The notes: generated from the letters alone by a model not told the origin. A stretch of DNA of 64,000 nucleotides from Halomonas sp. KG2 (GCA_030440445.1 CP098528.1:1798001-1862000), one strand, 5' to 3'; shown: positions 7,312 through 15,569, numbered from the stretch's first letter. Translations and numbers: made by a program.

Positions 7312-8009
7312 GTTTGATAAGCCTCCCAGAAACTACTCTTGTGAACCTCGTTGCCCTCATCGGTTACATGAAAGTTTTGCCATTCAATATTTTTTACCCC
7401 GGCGTGTTCCAAGGCGTTAGTTAATGCCTCACTCGACCAGTAGTAAGCAGTTACAAAGTCATCATAGGGGGGCTGACACAAGTGAAGTTTCAGCGGCGTT
7501 TCGTCAGTTCTAGGAGTGGTAGTGCTACTAATAAGGTCGAAACCGTAGGGGCGATAGTAAGATGTTTGTAGCGCGTAGTTCGGGTGAAGAGGAAGTGTTA
7601 CGAGACGACCGCCTGGTATTATGGGGCGCACCATATCACCGCACAATTCCATAAGGCCCGCTAGGTTTTTCGCGTAGGGTAAAGTATATACAGAAAGAAC
7701 GATATCAAAGTGTTTCTCTGGGATACTGTCTTTATTATCAATATATGAGATGCCATGTTGCTCTTTCTCTTCGCGACGACGCGCGTAACTTATCATCCCC
7801 GAAGATATATCGTAGCCGACAACTTCCTTGGCGCCATGTTTTTTTAACAGCCGGGTATAGAAGCCACTTCCACAGCCGAAATCAAGAATAGAAAGCCCGC
7901 TAATATCTCCTAGAGCTTCAATAGTGGAGGGTATCTCGCAGTACTTTCGAAATGGCCATTCGGCCATTTTTTCATATAAGGCGGCAAGCTCGTCAAATTG
8001 TTGTGACAT
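7269..8009 (-). CDS. class I SAM-dependent methyltransferase
   Basis: 246 residues. Motif I is SILDFGCGSGFYTRLL (about 40-55), followed by VVGYDISSGMI (acidic residue of motif II) and FDIVLSVYTLPY, the standard Rossmann methyltransferase order. The substrate cannot be inferred. It heads the minus-strand operon ending at 5216; its start has GGAG nine bases upstream. Its product may act on the same compound as the FemAB-like enzyme whose start it overlaps. Confidence 0.8.
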   Translation of the reverse strand: MSQQFDELAALYEKMAEWPFRKYCEIPSTIEALGDISGLSILDFGCGSGFYTRLLKKHGAKEVVGYDISSGMISYARRREEKEQHGISYIDNKDSIPEKHFDIVLSVYTLPYAKNLAGLMELCGDMVRPIIPGGRLVTLPLHPNYALQTSYYRPYGFDLISSTTTPRTDETPLKLHLCQPPYDDFVTAYYWSSEALTNALEHAGVKNIEWQNFHVTDEGNEVHKSSFWEAYQTCPHSIILSGHKGV

Positions 8010-8556
8010 TTATCTACTCCCTACGCATGGACACCTGAAGGTTCACTTTATTTAACATAGCAACAACCTTAAAATTTGATGTTTTTTTTCTTTGCGTAAT
8101 GTAACTTTTTAATTCCCTTGTCTAATAATACTGAAGTACGATTCTTATCTTACTGATAGTTGCTAGGATCAACCGCGACGTCGACTCGTAGTGGCACTTA
8201 TCAGTTTAGGTTTTAATTCGTACTATGAAGGGGTTAGCTTGGCTAGAGAAAACCGTAGGGGGTCCTTGCGCTGTTCTCTGGCTAGGCTAGAAAAAGCCGA
8301 TGTTGGTTAGCAGTGCAGTGTTATGAGTCAACTAATATCGAGTGTATAGACAAGATCGAGTGTGCAGAGAGGAAATAGAATTAAAAACTAATTATTCTGG
8401 AAAGGTGCGCAAAATTTACCATAAACTGTATCGCTGATGGTCGATAAGAACTGGCTTGGGAGGCAGTGTCGCGCGTTGTTTAGCTTAGAGAAAACATGTG
8501 AAGTGCAGAGTCTAACGGAACATGGGACTAGGGCGTATGGGCAGTAGTCATGAAGA
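8010..8556. other. gene-free stretch between operon and membrane protein
   Basis: 547 bases without a believable gene on either strand. It should hold the promoter of the minus-strand operon near 8010-8150 (AT-rich) and that of the downstream plus-strand gene. No repeat copy, attC-like sequence or RNA gene was recognised in it. Confidence 0.5.
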
Positions 8557-9009
8557 ATGGAGACATATTTTGTGAGTTTTGAACTATTAATCGTTGCTGG
8601 CTCATTGAGCTTTTTAGCAGCGGCGCTGCATGTCGGTGTCGTGATTGGAGGCCCAGACTGGTATCGTTTTTTCGGTGCAGGGGAAGCAATGGCACTAATG
8701 GCTGAGAAGCGCTCTTTGCGGCCAACAGTCATAACACTTGGGATTGCCTCAGTTTTAATTATTTGGGGCTGTTATGCGTGGTCTGGTGCGGGACTGTTAC
8801 CTAGCATGCCTTTTTTAAAATTAGCCTTGTGCGCAATAACAACCATTTACTTACTTCGAGGCTTAGGCGGCTTAATTGCTCCATTTGTCACTGATCACCC
8901 TCAGATAAAGCAAAACAGCACCGCTTTTTGGCTATGGAGCTCGGCTATTTGCTTAGTTGTTGGTTCAATTCACTTAGTTGGCGTGGTTTTGAAATGGTCA
9001 ATCTTGTAA
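8557..9009 (+). CDS. small integral membrane protein, unknown function
   Basis: 150 residues with four predicted hydrophobic helices (about 8-30, 55-75, 85-105, 122-145). HVGVVIGGPDWYRFFGAGE after the first helix is a recognisable conserved-looking loop. It resembles uncharacterised inner-membrane proteins found next to stress or cell-envelope genes. The start context is weak. Standalone gene followed by a broken hydrolase. Confidence 0.6.
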   Translation: METYFVSFELLIVAGSLSFLAAALHVGVVIGGPDWYRFFGAGEAMALMAEKRSLRPTVITLGIASVLIIWGCYAWSGAGLLPSMPFLKLALCAITTIYLLRGLGGLIAPFVTDHPQIKQNSTAFWLWSSAICLVVGSIHLVGVVLKWSIL

Positions 9010-9026
9010 AAATACATAACCAGCGG

Positions 9027-9607
9027 ATGCATCGGGTATTAGAAAAAAGAAAGAAGTATTTTAAGGCTACATGTGTCGTAGGTTGTTTCTTATTCGGGCT
9101 TACAAGCTGTGGCAAATGAAAACGATGCTGTCTCATCACTCAAAAGAGCGGATGGCAGCATCATTGACTATTACCTAGAAGTTGCATCCGATAACCTTTC
9201 ATCAGATACGCTTCTAGTATCTTTCCAAGGGTCTGACTGTAATAGTGTCAAGCATAACAACCTTATCAGAGAGTTGTCTCACGCTGCTTGGCCGTCGGCG
9301 GATTTTCAGTAACCATGGATACGCATGGTGGCGAAGCATGCTTTCGATTGATCAAGAATCTGTTTTGAGCCGTGTAGAGATACCCGCCTTAATTGTGCAG
9401 GGCGGGAGCGATAAGTCTGTTTCACCTGAGGCAGTCGCTGAGTTAATCGAAAACCTTCACGACTTAGGTAAATTCAATATCGAGCTGATGGCCTACCCCG
9501 AGATGGATCATGGTTTATCTGACTCAGATGGCCGACCCATGACTCAAGACGTCGCTGAGTCCATACGTGGATGGCTGATCAATACATCTGACCGCTGGCG
9601 CGACTGA
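9027..9607 (+). pseudogene. secreted alpha/beta hydrolase, frameshifted and internally deleted
   Basis: Three frames carry pieces of one protein. 9027-9119 encodes a signal peptide ending FLFGLTSCGK. 9109-9312 continues in another frame with AVANENDAVSSLKRADGS and LLVSFQGSDCNS. About 9300-9607, in a third frame, carries the C-terminal catalytic part: PALIVQGGSDKSVSP (Asp loop) and EMDHGLSD (His). The central region that should hold the GxSxG nucleophile is missing, so the product cannot be active. The pieces are in order and on one strand, which fits one frameshift plus one internal deletion. Confidence 0.75.
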
Positions 9608-9829
9608 TGATTCGTAGGCAATGCATAAAATTGGAAATCACAAATGTGCATCAATAGCTGGAGCCAAAAAATACATCAATAGTGAGGCACCGAAGGATTG
9701 GCTAAGAAAAATTCCTTGGCTGATAGAGCGGTGATCTGAGTTAATCGCAGAGAGCCGCTTTGCTGTAGTTTGATACCAAACTAGGCCCACGCTGGAATAA
9801 TTGCTGTTATCTACTTATGGAGATACCGT

Positions 9830-10159
9830 TTGAACATTACAGATTTACCTTTTGGGGTCACAGATTGGTCTGAAGTTAAGCAGACGGAGCATTCCGGAGA
9901 AAGTGGCGTTGCTTATTGGAAGACCCGAAATTTTGGGGATATCCGGGTGCGAATGGTTGAATATAGTCCTGGTTATTTGGCGGATCATTGGTGTGCTAAA
10001 GGCCACATATTGCTCTGCCTTGAAGGTGAACTTCATACTGAGCTCGACGATGGACGCTGCTTTGTTCTCACGCCTGGTTCTAGCTACCAAGTTGCCGATA
10101 ATGCCGAACTTCATCGCTCTTCGACAAAGCAAGGAGCTAAATTGTTTGTCGTTGATTAG
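9830..10159 (+). CDS. DHCW-motif cupin-fold protein
   Basis: 109 residues beginning at TTG with GGAG upstream. YLADHWCAKGHILLCLEGELHTELDDGR is the signature of the small 'DHCW motif' cupins, a single-domain beta-barrel with a likely metal site. Function unknown; possibly a sensor or isomerase-like small cupin. It is a single gene in the accessory region, with no clear operon partner. Confidence 0.8.
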   Translation: MNITDLPFGVTDWSEVKQTEHSGESGVAYWKTRNFGDIRVRMVEYSPGYLADHWCAKGHILLCLEGELHTELDDGRCFVLTPGSSYQVADNAELHRSSTKQGAKLFVVD

Positions 10160-10298
10160 TAGCATAGGCCTGAGGAAGCACGGCGATGGTGGCTTAATTG
10201 TCGTGCACCTTTAAGGAGATTTGCCAGGATGAGTTCGGGGTGCTAAGTCACAGAGTCTCCTGGGTCGCTAACGTATCCTGACTTGAATCGCCCATACG

Positions 10299-10334
10299 AC
10301 ACCAAACCATTAAGTTCATATTGGTTTGGTGTTT
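10299..10334 (-). terminator. hairpin downstream of rlmF
   Basis: ACACCAAACCA (10299-10309) and TGGTTTGGTGT (10322-10332) form a perfect 11-bp stem, placed to end the minus-strand rlmF transcript and possibly also the plus-strand cupin transcript. Confidence 0.7.
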
Positions 10335-10381
10335 ATTGCCGATTACCGTGGTTGCCTGCCATCGTAAACCTTCTGCGCGGC

Positions 10382-11326
10382 TCAGGTGAATGTCCAGGCC
10401 AATACTCTCGTAATCTTGTTTCCCTGCTTCATCTCTATTTCTCGTATATCAACGGCACCGAGCTTACCAATCAACTTCTTGGCAGGCTTAACATTGTCCG
10501 TTTTTGATACCAGGCTAGTAAACCAGCGGCATTGAGTTGAATACACCTTGCTTTCTCTGATGAGCTTTTTAAGAAACAGCTGTTCGCCCCCCTTACACCA
10601 AAGCTCTGCTCCCAATCCGCCAAAATTCAGAGTGGGTGATTGGTTTTTTACTTTTTGCTCACCGCGACTACGAGCGAGGTTATTGAGTTTAAGCCGACTA
10701 CCTTTAAGAGCTTCATCAAGCGAGGCATGGAAAGGTGGGTTGCATACGCTGACGTCAAAGAATTCCCCAGCTTGAATGATCCCCTCAAAAATGTGGTTTT
10801 TATCGTGCTGCGTGCGCAGCGTGAAGCGTTCTTTGAGTGTGGGGTTGTTGGCGATAATCGTGGCTACGTTCTCAAGCGACTGAGGATTAATGTCGCTACC
10901 GACACACTGCCAGCCGTAAATTTGGCAGGCCAGTATTGGGTAGATTCCATTTGCTCCCGTGCCGATATCGAGCAGCTTAATACTGCGCTGTTCTAGCCCA
11001 GGCCCAATTTCCAGCAAGTCAGCCATGTAATGGATATAGTCAGCTCTGCCTGGGATTGGCGGGCAAAGCGCGCCCTCTGGAATACCCCAATCGACAATGT
11101 TGTAGTACCGGTTTAATAACGCAGCGTTGAGCGTTTTTACTGCCAATGGATCTGCGAAATCGATGGAAAGGTCGCCATGTGTGTTTGGTTTTACATGGGA
11201 GGCTAATGCTGGGTGGCTTGTTACGAGAGCCGGGAAGTCATAGCCTTGGTTATGTTGATTTCTCGGGTGCAGGCCTTTGCGAACAGGTCTAGCTTGGCTT
11301 TTTTCACTTCGATGGGGGATGTTCAC
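10382..11326 (-). CDS. rlmF: 23S rRNA (adenine-1618-N6)-methyltransferase
   Basis: RlmF (YbiN) methylates the N6 of A1618 in 23S rRNA using SAM. The 314-residue protein has the family opening GLHPRNQHNQGYDFPAL, the SAM motif KLLDIGTGANGIYPIL, and the N6-adenine catalytic motif NPPFH (in DVSVCNPPFHASLDEA). Later LNFGGLGAELWCKGGE also matches. Length is normal for RlmF. This is the one clear housekeeping gene inside the accessory stretch, so it may mark the backbone between two inserted blocks. Confidence 0.92.
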   Translation of the reverse strand: MNIPHRSEKSQARPVRKGLHPRNQHNQGYDFPALVTSHPALASHVKPNTHGDLSIDFADPLAVKTLNAALLNRYYNIVDWGIPEGALCPPIPGRADYIHYMADLLEIGPGLEQRSIKLLDIGTGANGIYPILACQIYGWQCVGSDINPQSLENVATIIANNPTLKERFTLRTQHDKNHIFEGIIQAGEFFDVSVCNPPFHASLDEALKGSRLKLNNLARSRGEQKVKNQSPTLNFGGLGAELWCKGGEQLFLKKLIRESKVYSTQCRWFTSLVSKTDNVKPAKKLIGKLGAVDIREIEMKQGNKITRVLAWTFT

Positions 11327-11609
11327 AGTAATACGCCCGAGGCTTAGAGTTCGATAGTAGGATGGGTCTGGCTTAGCCAGTGATTATAATCTTAATGGCT
11401 GTGACGTGCATGCTCGGCAGTTCGAGGGTAGCGACTATCCGCTAGTTTTCCCCGTACCACTTCATATAGTTCTTTACTAACTGGAAGACTCAATGAACCC
11501 TGTTGTTCAAGAAGAAATATCCGGCTGTGGGATTGCAGGGTAATCCCCCCGAAAAACCAGGGTGTTCAAAAGTAGAATTTTCCGTAAGCTAAACGCAGGG
11601 AGATTCTGC

Positions 11610-11876
11610 ATGAAAAAATCACGTTTTTCTGACAGCCAAATACTGTCAATTCTCAAGCAAGCCGAAGGCGGCGCTCCGGTTCCAGAGCTGTGTCGTGAGC
11701 ATGGCATGAGCAGTGCGACTTTCTACAAGTGGCGAGCTAAATTCGGCGGCATGGATGCGTCCATGATGGCCCGGTTGAAAGAGCTAGAGGATGAAAACCG
11801 ACGGCTCAAGAAGATGTACGCTGAGGAACGATTGAAAGCGGACATCCTCAAGGAAGCCATCGAAAAAAAGTGGTGA
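11610..11876 (+). CDS. IS3-family transposase OrfA (HTH, leucine zipper)
   Basis: 88 residues starting [19 protein letters not shown] with AGGGAG upstream. The HTH is [20 protein letters not shown] and the C-terminal leucine-zipper-like helix is [20 protein letters not shown]. The frame ends at 11876 just after an A7G run (11863-11870), the usual site for -1 programmed frameshifting that fuses OrfA to OrfB. Confidence 0.92.
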   Translation: MKKSRFSDSQILSILKQAEGGAPVPELCREHGMSSATFYKWRAKFGGMDASMMARLKELEDENRRLKKMYAEERLKADILKEAIEKKW

Positions 11877-12697
11877 AGCCGTCTCGACGCCGTGAGATGG
11901 CGCAGAAAGCCGTCAATGAGAAGCGCATCAGCATTCGACTGGCTTGCTGGATGTTCAGCATCAGCGAGACCTGCTATCGCTACCGGGCCAAGCTCAGCAG
12001 CGAGAATACCGAGATCGCCGACTGGCTAATCCGGTTGACCCATAACCAGCGCAATTGGGGCTTCGGCCTGTGCTTTTTGCACCTGAGAAACGTCAAAGGG
12101 TTTGGCTGGAATCACAAACGGGTTTACCGAATTTATCGGGAGCTGGAACTGAACCTGCGGATAAAACCCAAGAAACGCCTGGTTCGTGAAAAGCCGGAGC
12201 CATTGGCCGTGCCGGAAATGATCAATGACAGTTGGTCGATGGACTTCATGCACGACCAGCTCAACGATGGTCGCAGATACCGGCTGCTGAATGTGATTGA
12301 TGACTTCAACCGCGAAGGCCTTTGCATCGAAGTAGACTTCTCGCTTCCGACAGAGCGTGTTATACGGTCACTGGAGCAGATCATTGAGTGGCGGGGCAAA
12401 CCGCGCTCTATTCGCTGTGACAACGGCCCTGAATACATCAGCGGCAAGCTGGCGAACTGGGCGAAAAACCAAGGCATTGTGTTGGCGTTTATCCAGCCCG
12501 GCAAGCCCCAGCAGAATGCCTATATCGAACGCTACAACCGAACGGTGCGTTACGATTGGCTGGCCCAGTATCTGTTCGACAGCACCGAAGAAGTCCAAGG
12601 TTATGCTACTCGCTGGCTCTGGCACTACAATCACGAACGACCCAATATGGGACTCGGAGGAATCACTCCTCAACAGAAGTTGGCCATGATGGCCTGA
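11870..12697 (+). CDS. IS3-family transposase OrfB (DDE integrase domain)
   Basis: About 275 residues, in the -1 frame relative to OrfA. It has the HTH_21 region ([19 protein letters not shown]) and the rve integrase core. The DDE residues are visible as D in SMDFMHD, D in [10 protein letters not shown] and E in [16 protein letters not shown]. Expressed mostly as the OrfAB fusion through the A7G slip site. No stop or frameshift damages it, so the element should be competent. Confidence 0.92.
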   Translation: MVKPSRRREMAQKAVNEKRISIRLACWMFSISETCYRYRAKLSSENTEIADWLIRLTHNQRNWGFGLCFLHLRNVKGFGWNHKRVYRIYRELELNLRIKPKKRLVREKPEPLAVPEMINDSWSMDFMHDQLNDGRRYRLLNVIDDFNREGLCIEVDFSLPTERVIRSLEQIIEWRGKPRSIRCDNGPEYISGKLANWAKNQGIVLAFIQPGKPQQNAYIERYNRTVRYDWLAQYLFDSTEEVQGYATRWLWHYNHERPNMGLGGITPQQKLAMMA

Positions 12698-13121
12698 GGC
12701 CTACTTTTGAAGCCCTCTAAAAATGGGGGGATTACCGCAGCATGCGCCGCGCTTGCGGGCATTACTTATGCGCAGGCCAAAGCGACAGCCAATGCTTTGG
12801 GTATTTATGCCGAAGACACCGCGCTTTGGTCAGATACCGAGTATGTCCGTAGGTTGTTGTGTACTTTGGGTATCACGGCTGCGCCAACAGAGACGCCATT
12901 CGAGGCTTGGGTGACGCTTCCAGATAAGGCGTTGTTGGCCATCAAGTGGCGCACGGAGCAGGGCCGGCCTTTCTGGCATTGGGTGGTGTTTGTTAGAACT
13001 GAGCGGGATACTGTCGTTCTGGATTCCAAGAAAGCCTTGAAAACCAATATCCGTCGAGACTTTGGGCGTATCAAACCCAAGTGGTTCATTGGTGTAGATT
13101 AAGATGTAAGAGCTGCTATTG

Positions 13122-13169
13122 AGGGCTATTTTAAGAACTATTTTAAGGGCTACTTTAAGAGCTATGAAC
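13122..13169. repeat. four imperfect 12-bp tandem repeats
   Basis: Units AGGGCTATTTTA, AGAACTATTTTA, AGGGCTACTTTA and AGAGCTATGAAC follow one another between the C39-like gene and soxR, overlapping the last codons of soxR. A minisatellite of probable replication-slippage origin. Confidence 0.7.
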
Positions 13170-13644
13170 CAGCGTTTGGCTCTTGCTGGGTTCTGGCATT
13201 CTGCTCTGCCTGATCGAGCAGCACAGGGCCGCTACCTGAGTTAGCCAGTTTGTCGTCGGGGTTATAGAGTGGGCAGCTAGTCATGCTGAGGCAGCCACAG
13301 CCGATACATCCCGCTAGGTTATCGCGCAATTTTTGCAGGTAAGCAATTCGTCCATCCAGCATCTGCTGCCAGTTTTTTGAAAGCTGCTGCCAGTCTTCAA
13401 CCGTTGGCGTGCGGTTATTCGGTAATGATTCAAAGGCCTGCTTTATTTCCTCCAGGCTGACGCCAACTCTCTGCGCTGCTTTTATCACCGAAATTCGCCT
13501 TAGCACTTCTGGTTTATAACGCCGCTGATTGCCTGCATTACGCCAGCTGTGGATCAGCCCTTGCTGCTCGTAAAAGTGCAGGGTGCTTACTTTAATGCCG
13601 CAGCGCTTGGCAACCTTACCAACACTCCAAATTGCTTCTGCCAT
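13162..13644 (-). CDS. soxR: redox-sensitive transcriptional activator SoxR
   Basis: A MerR-family dimer with a [2Fe-2S] cluster that, when oxidised by superoxide or redox-cycling compounds, twists its promoter and activates transcription. 160 residues: the MerR HTH SVGKVAKRCGIKVSTLHFYEQQGL, a dimer helix, then the cluster motif CIGCGCLSMTSC with Cys113, 116, 118 and 124, spaced as in E. coli SoxR. Divergent from the VOC gene at 13747; a perfect 18-bp SoxR-type palindrome lies in the 102-base intergenic region. No soxS is next to it, as usual outside enterics. Confidence 0.95.
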   Translation of the reverse strand: MAEAIWSVGKVAKRCGIKVSTLHFYEQQGLIHSWRNAGNQRRYKPEVLRRISVIKAAQRVGVSLEEIKQAFESLPNNRTPTVEDWQQLSKNWQQMLDGRIAYLQKLRDNLAGCIGCGCLSMTSCPLYNPDDKLANSGSGPVLLDQAEQNARTQQEPNAGS

Positions 13645-13686
13645 TACTCACCTCATATTTTTGCCATTTTTTTTTCCACAAACCAC

Positions 13687-13717
13687 TTTACCTCAACTTA
13701 AGTTGAGGTTTTACCCT
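13687..13717 (+). promoter_or_regulatory. SoxR operator and overlapping promoter
   Basis: CCTCAACTTAAGTTGAGG (13691-13708) is a perfect palindrome very like the E. coli soxS operator (CCTCAAGTTAACTTGAGG). TTTACC (-35) and TACCCT (-10) flank it with a 19-bp spacer, the overlong spacing expected of MerR/SoxR-activated promoters, oriented to the VOC gene. Confidence 0.85.
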
Positions 13718-13746
13718 GGCATCTCACATAGCGCAAGGAGTCTCGT

Positions 13747-14172
13747 ATGTACTTAGAGCACGTTAATCTGGTGGTTACTGATATAGGTGCCATGCTGGAT
13801 TTTTACCGGGCAGTTTTTCCACATTGGCGGGTGCGGGACGAAGGTCATGGCGAGTGGTATGGCAAACCGCGTAAATGGGTGCACTTTGGTGACGATGAAA
13901 ATTACTTGGCGTTAAGCGATCACGGCGAAGGGGAGAACCGCGATTTGAAAGGTCACTCCGTTGGGCTGGCTCATTTTGCATATGTGGTCGATAACCTTGA
14001 TGCCGTTGTCGCTAGGCTCAATAAAGTGGGCTACGCCATCGCCAAACCTGGCGCTATAGAGCCGTTTCGGAAAAATGTCTATTTTGTCGATCCGGCGGGT
14101 TTTGAAGTGGAGTTTGTCGAGTACCTAAGCGATATACCTGCCGAGCGAAATCTAAACCGCGATGCTCAGTAA
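13747..14172 (+). CDS. VOC-superfamily (glyoxalase/dioxygenase-like) protein under SoxR control
   Basis: 141 residues made of two beta-alpha-beta-beta-beta modules: MYLEHVNLVVTDIGAMLDFY, a central HFGDDENYLALSDH, and GHSVGLAHFAYVVDNLDAVV...VDPAGFEVEFVEYL. His and Glu residues at the strand positions could hold a metal. The divergent SoxR gene and its operator predict induction by redox-cycling agents. It is followed by the broken remains of a flavodoxin-like NAD(P)H oxidoreductase, which was probably its operon partner. Confidence 0.82.
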   Translation: MYLEHVNLVVTDIGAMLDFYRAVFPHWRVRDEGHGEWYGKPRKWVHFGDDENYLALSDHGEGENRDLKGHSVGLAHFAYVVDNLDAVVARLNKVGYAIAKPGAIEPFRKNVYFVDPAGFEVEFVEYLSDIPAERNLNRDAQ

Positions 14173-14204
14173 CCAGTAGTACAGTAACGGAAAGGGTCAG
14201 TGTA

Positions 14205-14303
14205 ATGAACGTTGCCGTTGTGTTTCATTCTGCTTTGGGCAGTACTAAGCAACTCGCCCAGGCTGTCGCTGCTGGAGCGGCAGCACAGCCTAGTGCTGTA
14301 TAA
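14205..14303 (+). pseudogene. N-terminal fragment of a flavodoxin-like NAD(P)H oxidoreductase
   Basis: 32 codons, MNVAVVFHSALGSTKQLAQA followed by an Ala-rich end and TAA. HSALGSTKQLA is the FMN phosphate loop of WrbA-type flavodoxin-fold quinone reductases. The rest of the domain is missing; the C-terminal part lies at 14711-14932, beyond an unrelated VOC gene. The first fragment directly follows the SoxR-controlled VOC gene. Confidence 0.75.
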
Positions 14304-14314
14304 TAGGAGGGTTT

Positions 14315-14710
14315 ATGAAGGCAAATGTAGTCCGTTACGGAGTAATTCTTAATACTGAACACTACTTGGAGTGTGTCGCTTTCTATCGGGATCTATTTGG
14401 CTTGCATCAGCTGTTTGAGAGAGACGAAGGCGGCTTTAAGCTCACCTGTTTAGAATTTGGTCATGGTTATTTGATGGTGGAACAGGGCGGTAAGGCAAAG
14501 AAAGGTATCAAATCGCCAGAAGAAAGTAGTTTTAAGTTGCGGTTCAACGTTGAAAATTTGGAAGAGGCGCTAAGAAGAATCAGGTCTTGGGGTATTCAAA
14601 CCACCATTATCGAGAATACTTGGGGTAGAACTATCAACATCGCTGACCCCGATGGCAACCGGGTTGGTATAAGGGATGAGACTGGCTTCGTAAATCAGAT
14701 CAGTACTTAA
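14315..14710 (+). CDS. VOC-superfamily (glyoxalase-like) protein
   Basis: 131 residues starting with AGGAGG upstream. VRYGVILNTEHYLECVAFYRDLFGL and ADPDGNRVGIRDETGF are the first- and last-strand patterns of glyoxalase/bleomycin-resistance domains. Central KLTCLEFGHGYLMVEQGG fits too. Substrate unknown. The gene sits exactly where the middle of the flavodoxin-like gene should be, so it arrived as a compact unit. Since its upstream edge is within the SoxR-controlled transcript, it may now be co-expressed with that gene. Confidence 0.8.
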   Translation: MKANVVRYGVILNTEHYLECVAFYRDLFGLHQLFERDEGGFKLTCLEFGHGYLMVEQGGKAKKGIKSPEESSFKLRFNVENLEEALRRIRSWGIQTTIIENTWGRTINIADPDGNRVGIRDETGFVNQIST

Positions 14711-14932
14711 AATATTGCCGCTGGTTTTACTATTGGGGCTAACTTAAGCGGTGATCAGTTGAATACCCTTCAGTACATGCAAGTGTTTGCGAACCAGCAT
14801 GGCATGCTATGGGGAGGATTGGATATCCCAGGCAACTACGATCCAGAAATGCGTAACCGGCTGGGGGCGCAATCTGGACTTATCGCCCATTCAGCAGACG
14901 GCGTTATTGCGCCAGACCGCCCTTGCGGATGA
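14711..14932 (+). pseudogene. C-terminal fragment of the flavodoxin-like oxidoreductase
   Basis: In frame from 14711, it encodes NIAAGFTIGANLSGDQLNTL, QYMQVFANQHGMLWGGLDIP and GNYDPEMRNRLGAQSGLIAH, which matches the second half of WrbA-like quinone reductases (HGM.W.GLDIPG and NRLG..GL.A). It has no start of its own. Recognisable homology stops exactly where palindromic repeat copy C begins (14925). Confidence 0.7.
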
Positions 14933-15010
14933 GTTACGCTTACCACGCAATAAAACACTGGCTAATTCAATCAATAGCTAAATCGAAGCGCGGGGTAGCG
15001 CAGGAGGAGG
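14925..15010. repeat. imperfect palindromic repeat, copy C
   Basis: TTACGCTTACCACGCAATAA and the following AACACTGGCTAATTCAAT align with copy B (CGCTTACCACGCACTACAAC, ACCAGCTAATTTAAT); the right arm GCGCGGGGTAGCGCAGGAGG corresponds to GCGCGGTGTAACGCATGGCG. More diverged than copies A and B. It truncates the flavodoxin-like pseudogene. Confidence 0.6.
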
Positions 15011-15091
15011 AATGATTCATAAAGAGCCCAAGAATAGCGAATAAAAACAAGCTATTGTATGCTCATCTGACCATCAATTAGGAACGTTTAG

Positions 15092-15517
15092 ATGATTCGC
15101 AAATACCGAGAGACGGATATTGACCAGATTCTGGAGATCTGGCTTTCAGCATCGATTAAAGCGCACGCTTTTGTTGAAGCGGAGTTTTGGGCGTCAAAGG
15201 TTACCGAAATGCGCGATGTTTATATCCCTGCCTCGGAAACTTTTGTGTTTGAATCTGAGAACCAGATAGCTGGTTTCTACAGTTTATACGGAAATACACT
15301 GGCTGCCGTTTTTGTGTCGCCAAGCTTGCAGGGGCGAGGTGTAGGAGCCGCTATGCTTGATGATGCCAAGAGCCGAAGGGAGTGCTTGCAACTAACGGTT
15401 TACCGAGAAAATACTCCCAGTATCAACTTTTATAAAAAGCAGGGATTTATTTCATTAGGTGAGCAAGTTGATGAACAAACTGGCCACCCAGAGTTAGTCA
15501 TGGAATATTATTGCTAG
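15092..15517 (+). CDS. GNAT N-acetyltransferase, YiaC-like
   Basis: 141 residues. It opens MIRKYRETDIDQILEIWLSAS with HAFVEAEFWASKV, then VFVSPSLQGRGVGAAMLDDA (acetyl-CoA loop QGRGVG) and LTVYRENTPSINFYKKQGF. Both halves resemble E. coli YiaC, a protein lysine acetyltransferase. The substrate in this organism is unknown. Standalone small gene after repeat copy C, in the plus-strand accessory series. Confidence 0.8.
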   Translation: MIRKYRETDIDQILEIWLSASIKAHAFVEAEFWASKVTEMRDVYIPASETFVFESENQIAGFYSLYGNTLAAVFVSPSLQGRGVGAAMLDDAKSRRECLQLTVYRENTPSINFYKKQGFISLGEQVDEQTGHPELVMEYYC

Positions 15518-15569
15518 CGCGGTGGCGTCGGTCTGGGCCGCTGGATGCAGAGTATTATAGGAGTGTTGA

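Larger units (their letters stand above)
11539..12736 (+). mobile_element. complete IS3-family insertion sequence, 1198 bp
   Basis: Ends are GGTAATCCCCCC on the left and GGGGGGATTACC on the right; the similarity of the inverted repeats continues inward to TTCAAAAGTAG. Both sides carry GCAG (11535-11538 and 12737-12740), a 4-bp target duplication. Two overlapping frames encode OrfA and OrfB. It appears intact and recent, because the target gene is restored exactly on removal. Confidence 0.92.
11493..13102 (+). pseudogene. peptidase C39-like protein interrupted by an IS3-family element
   Basis: The 5' part 11493-11538 encodes MNPVVQEEISGCGIA and the 3' part 12741-13102 encodes ACAALAGITYAQAKA... 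to WFIGVD. Removing the IS and one copy of the 4-bp duplication joins them in frame as a 135-residue protein. Q-E-x-x-x-G-C-G followed by a helix is typical of C39-like/papain-like cysteine peptidases (the Cys after Gly as nucleophile), and HWVVFVRTERDTVVLDSK would give the His and Asp. The insertion falls just after the catalytic Cys, so the allele is inactive. Relatives are small putative bacteriocin-processing-like peptidases; actual role unknown. Confidence 0.75.

Noticed and set aside
12707..12740. ATG at 12707 as start of the C39-like gene
   Set aside because: It lies inside the IS3 end; the true start is at 11493, before the insertion.
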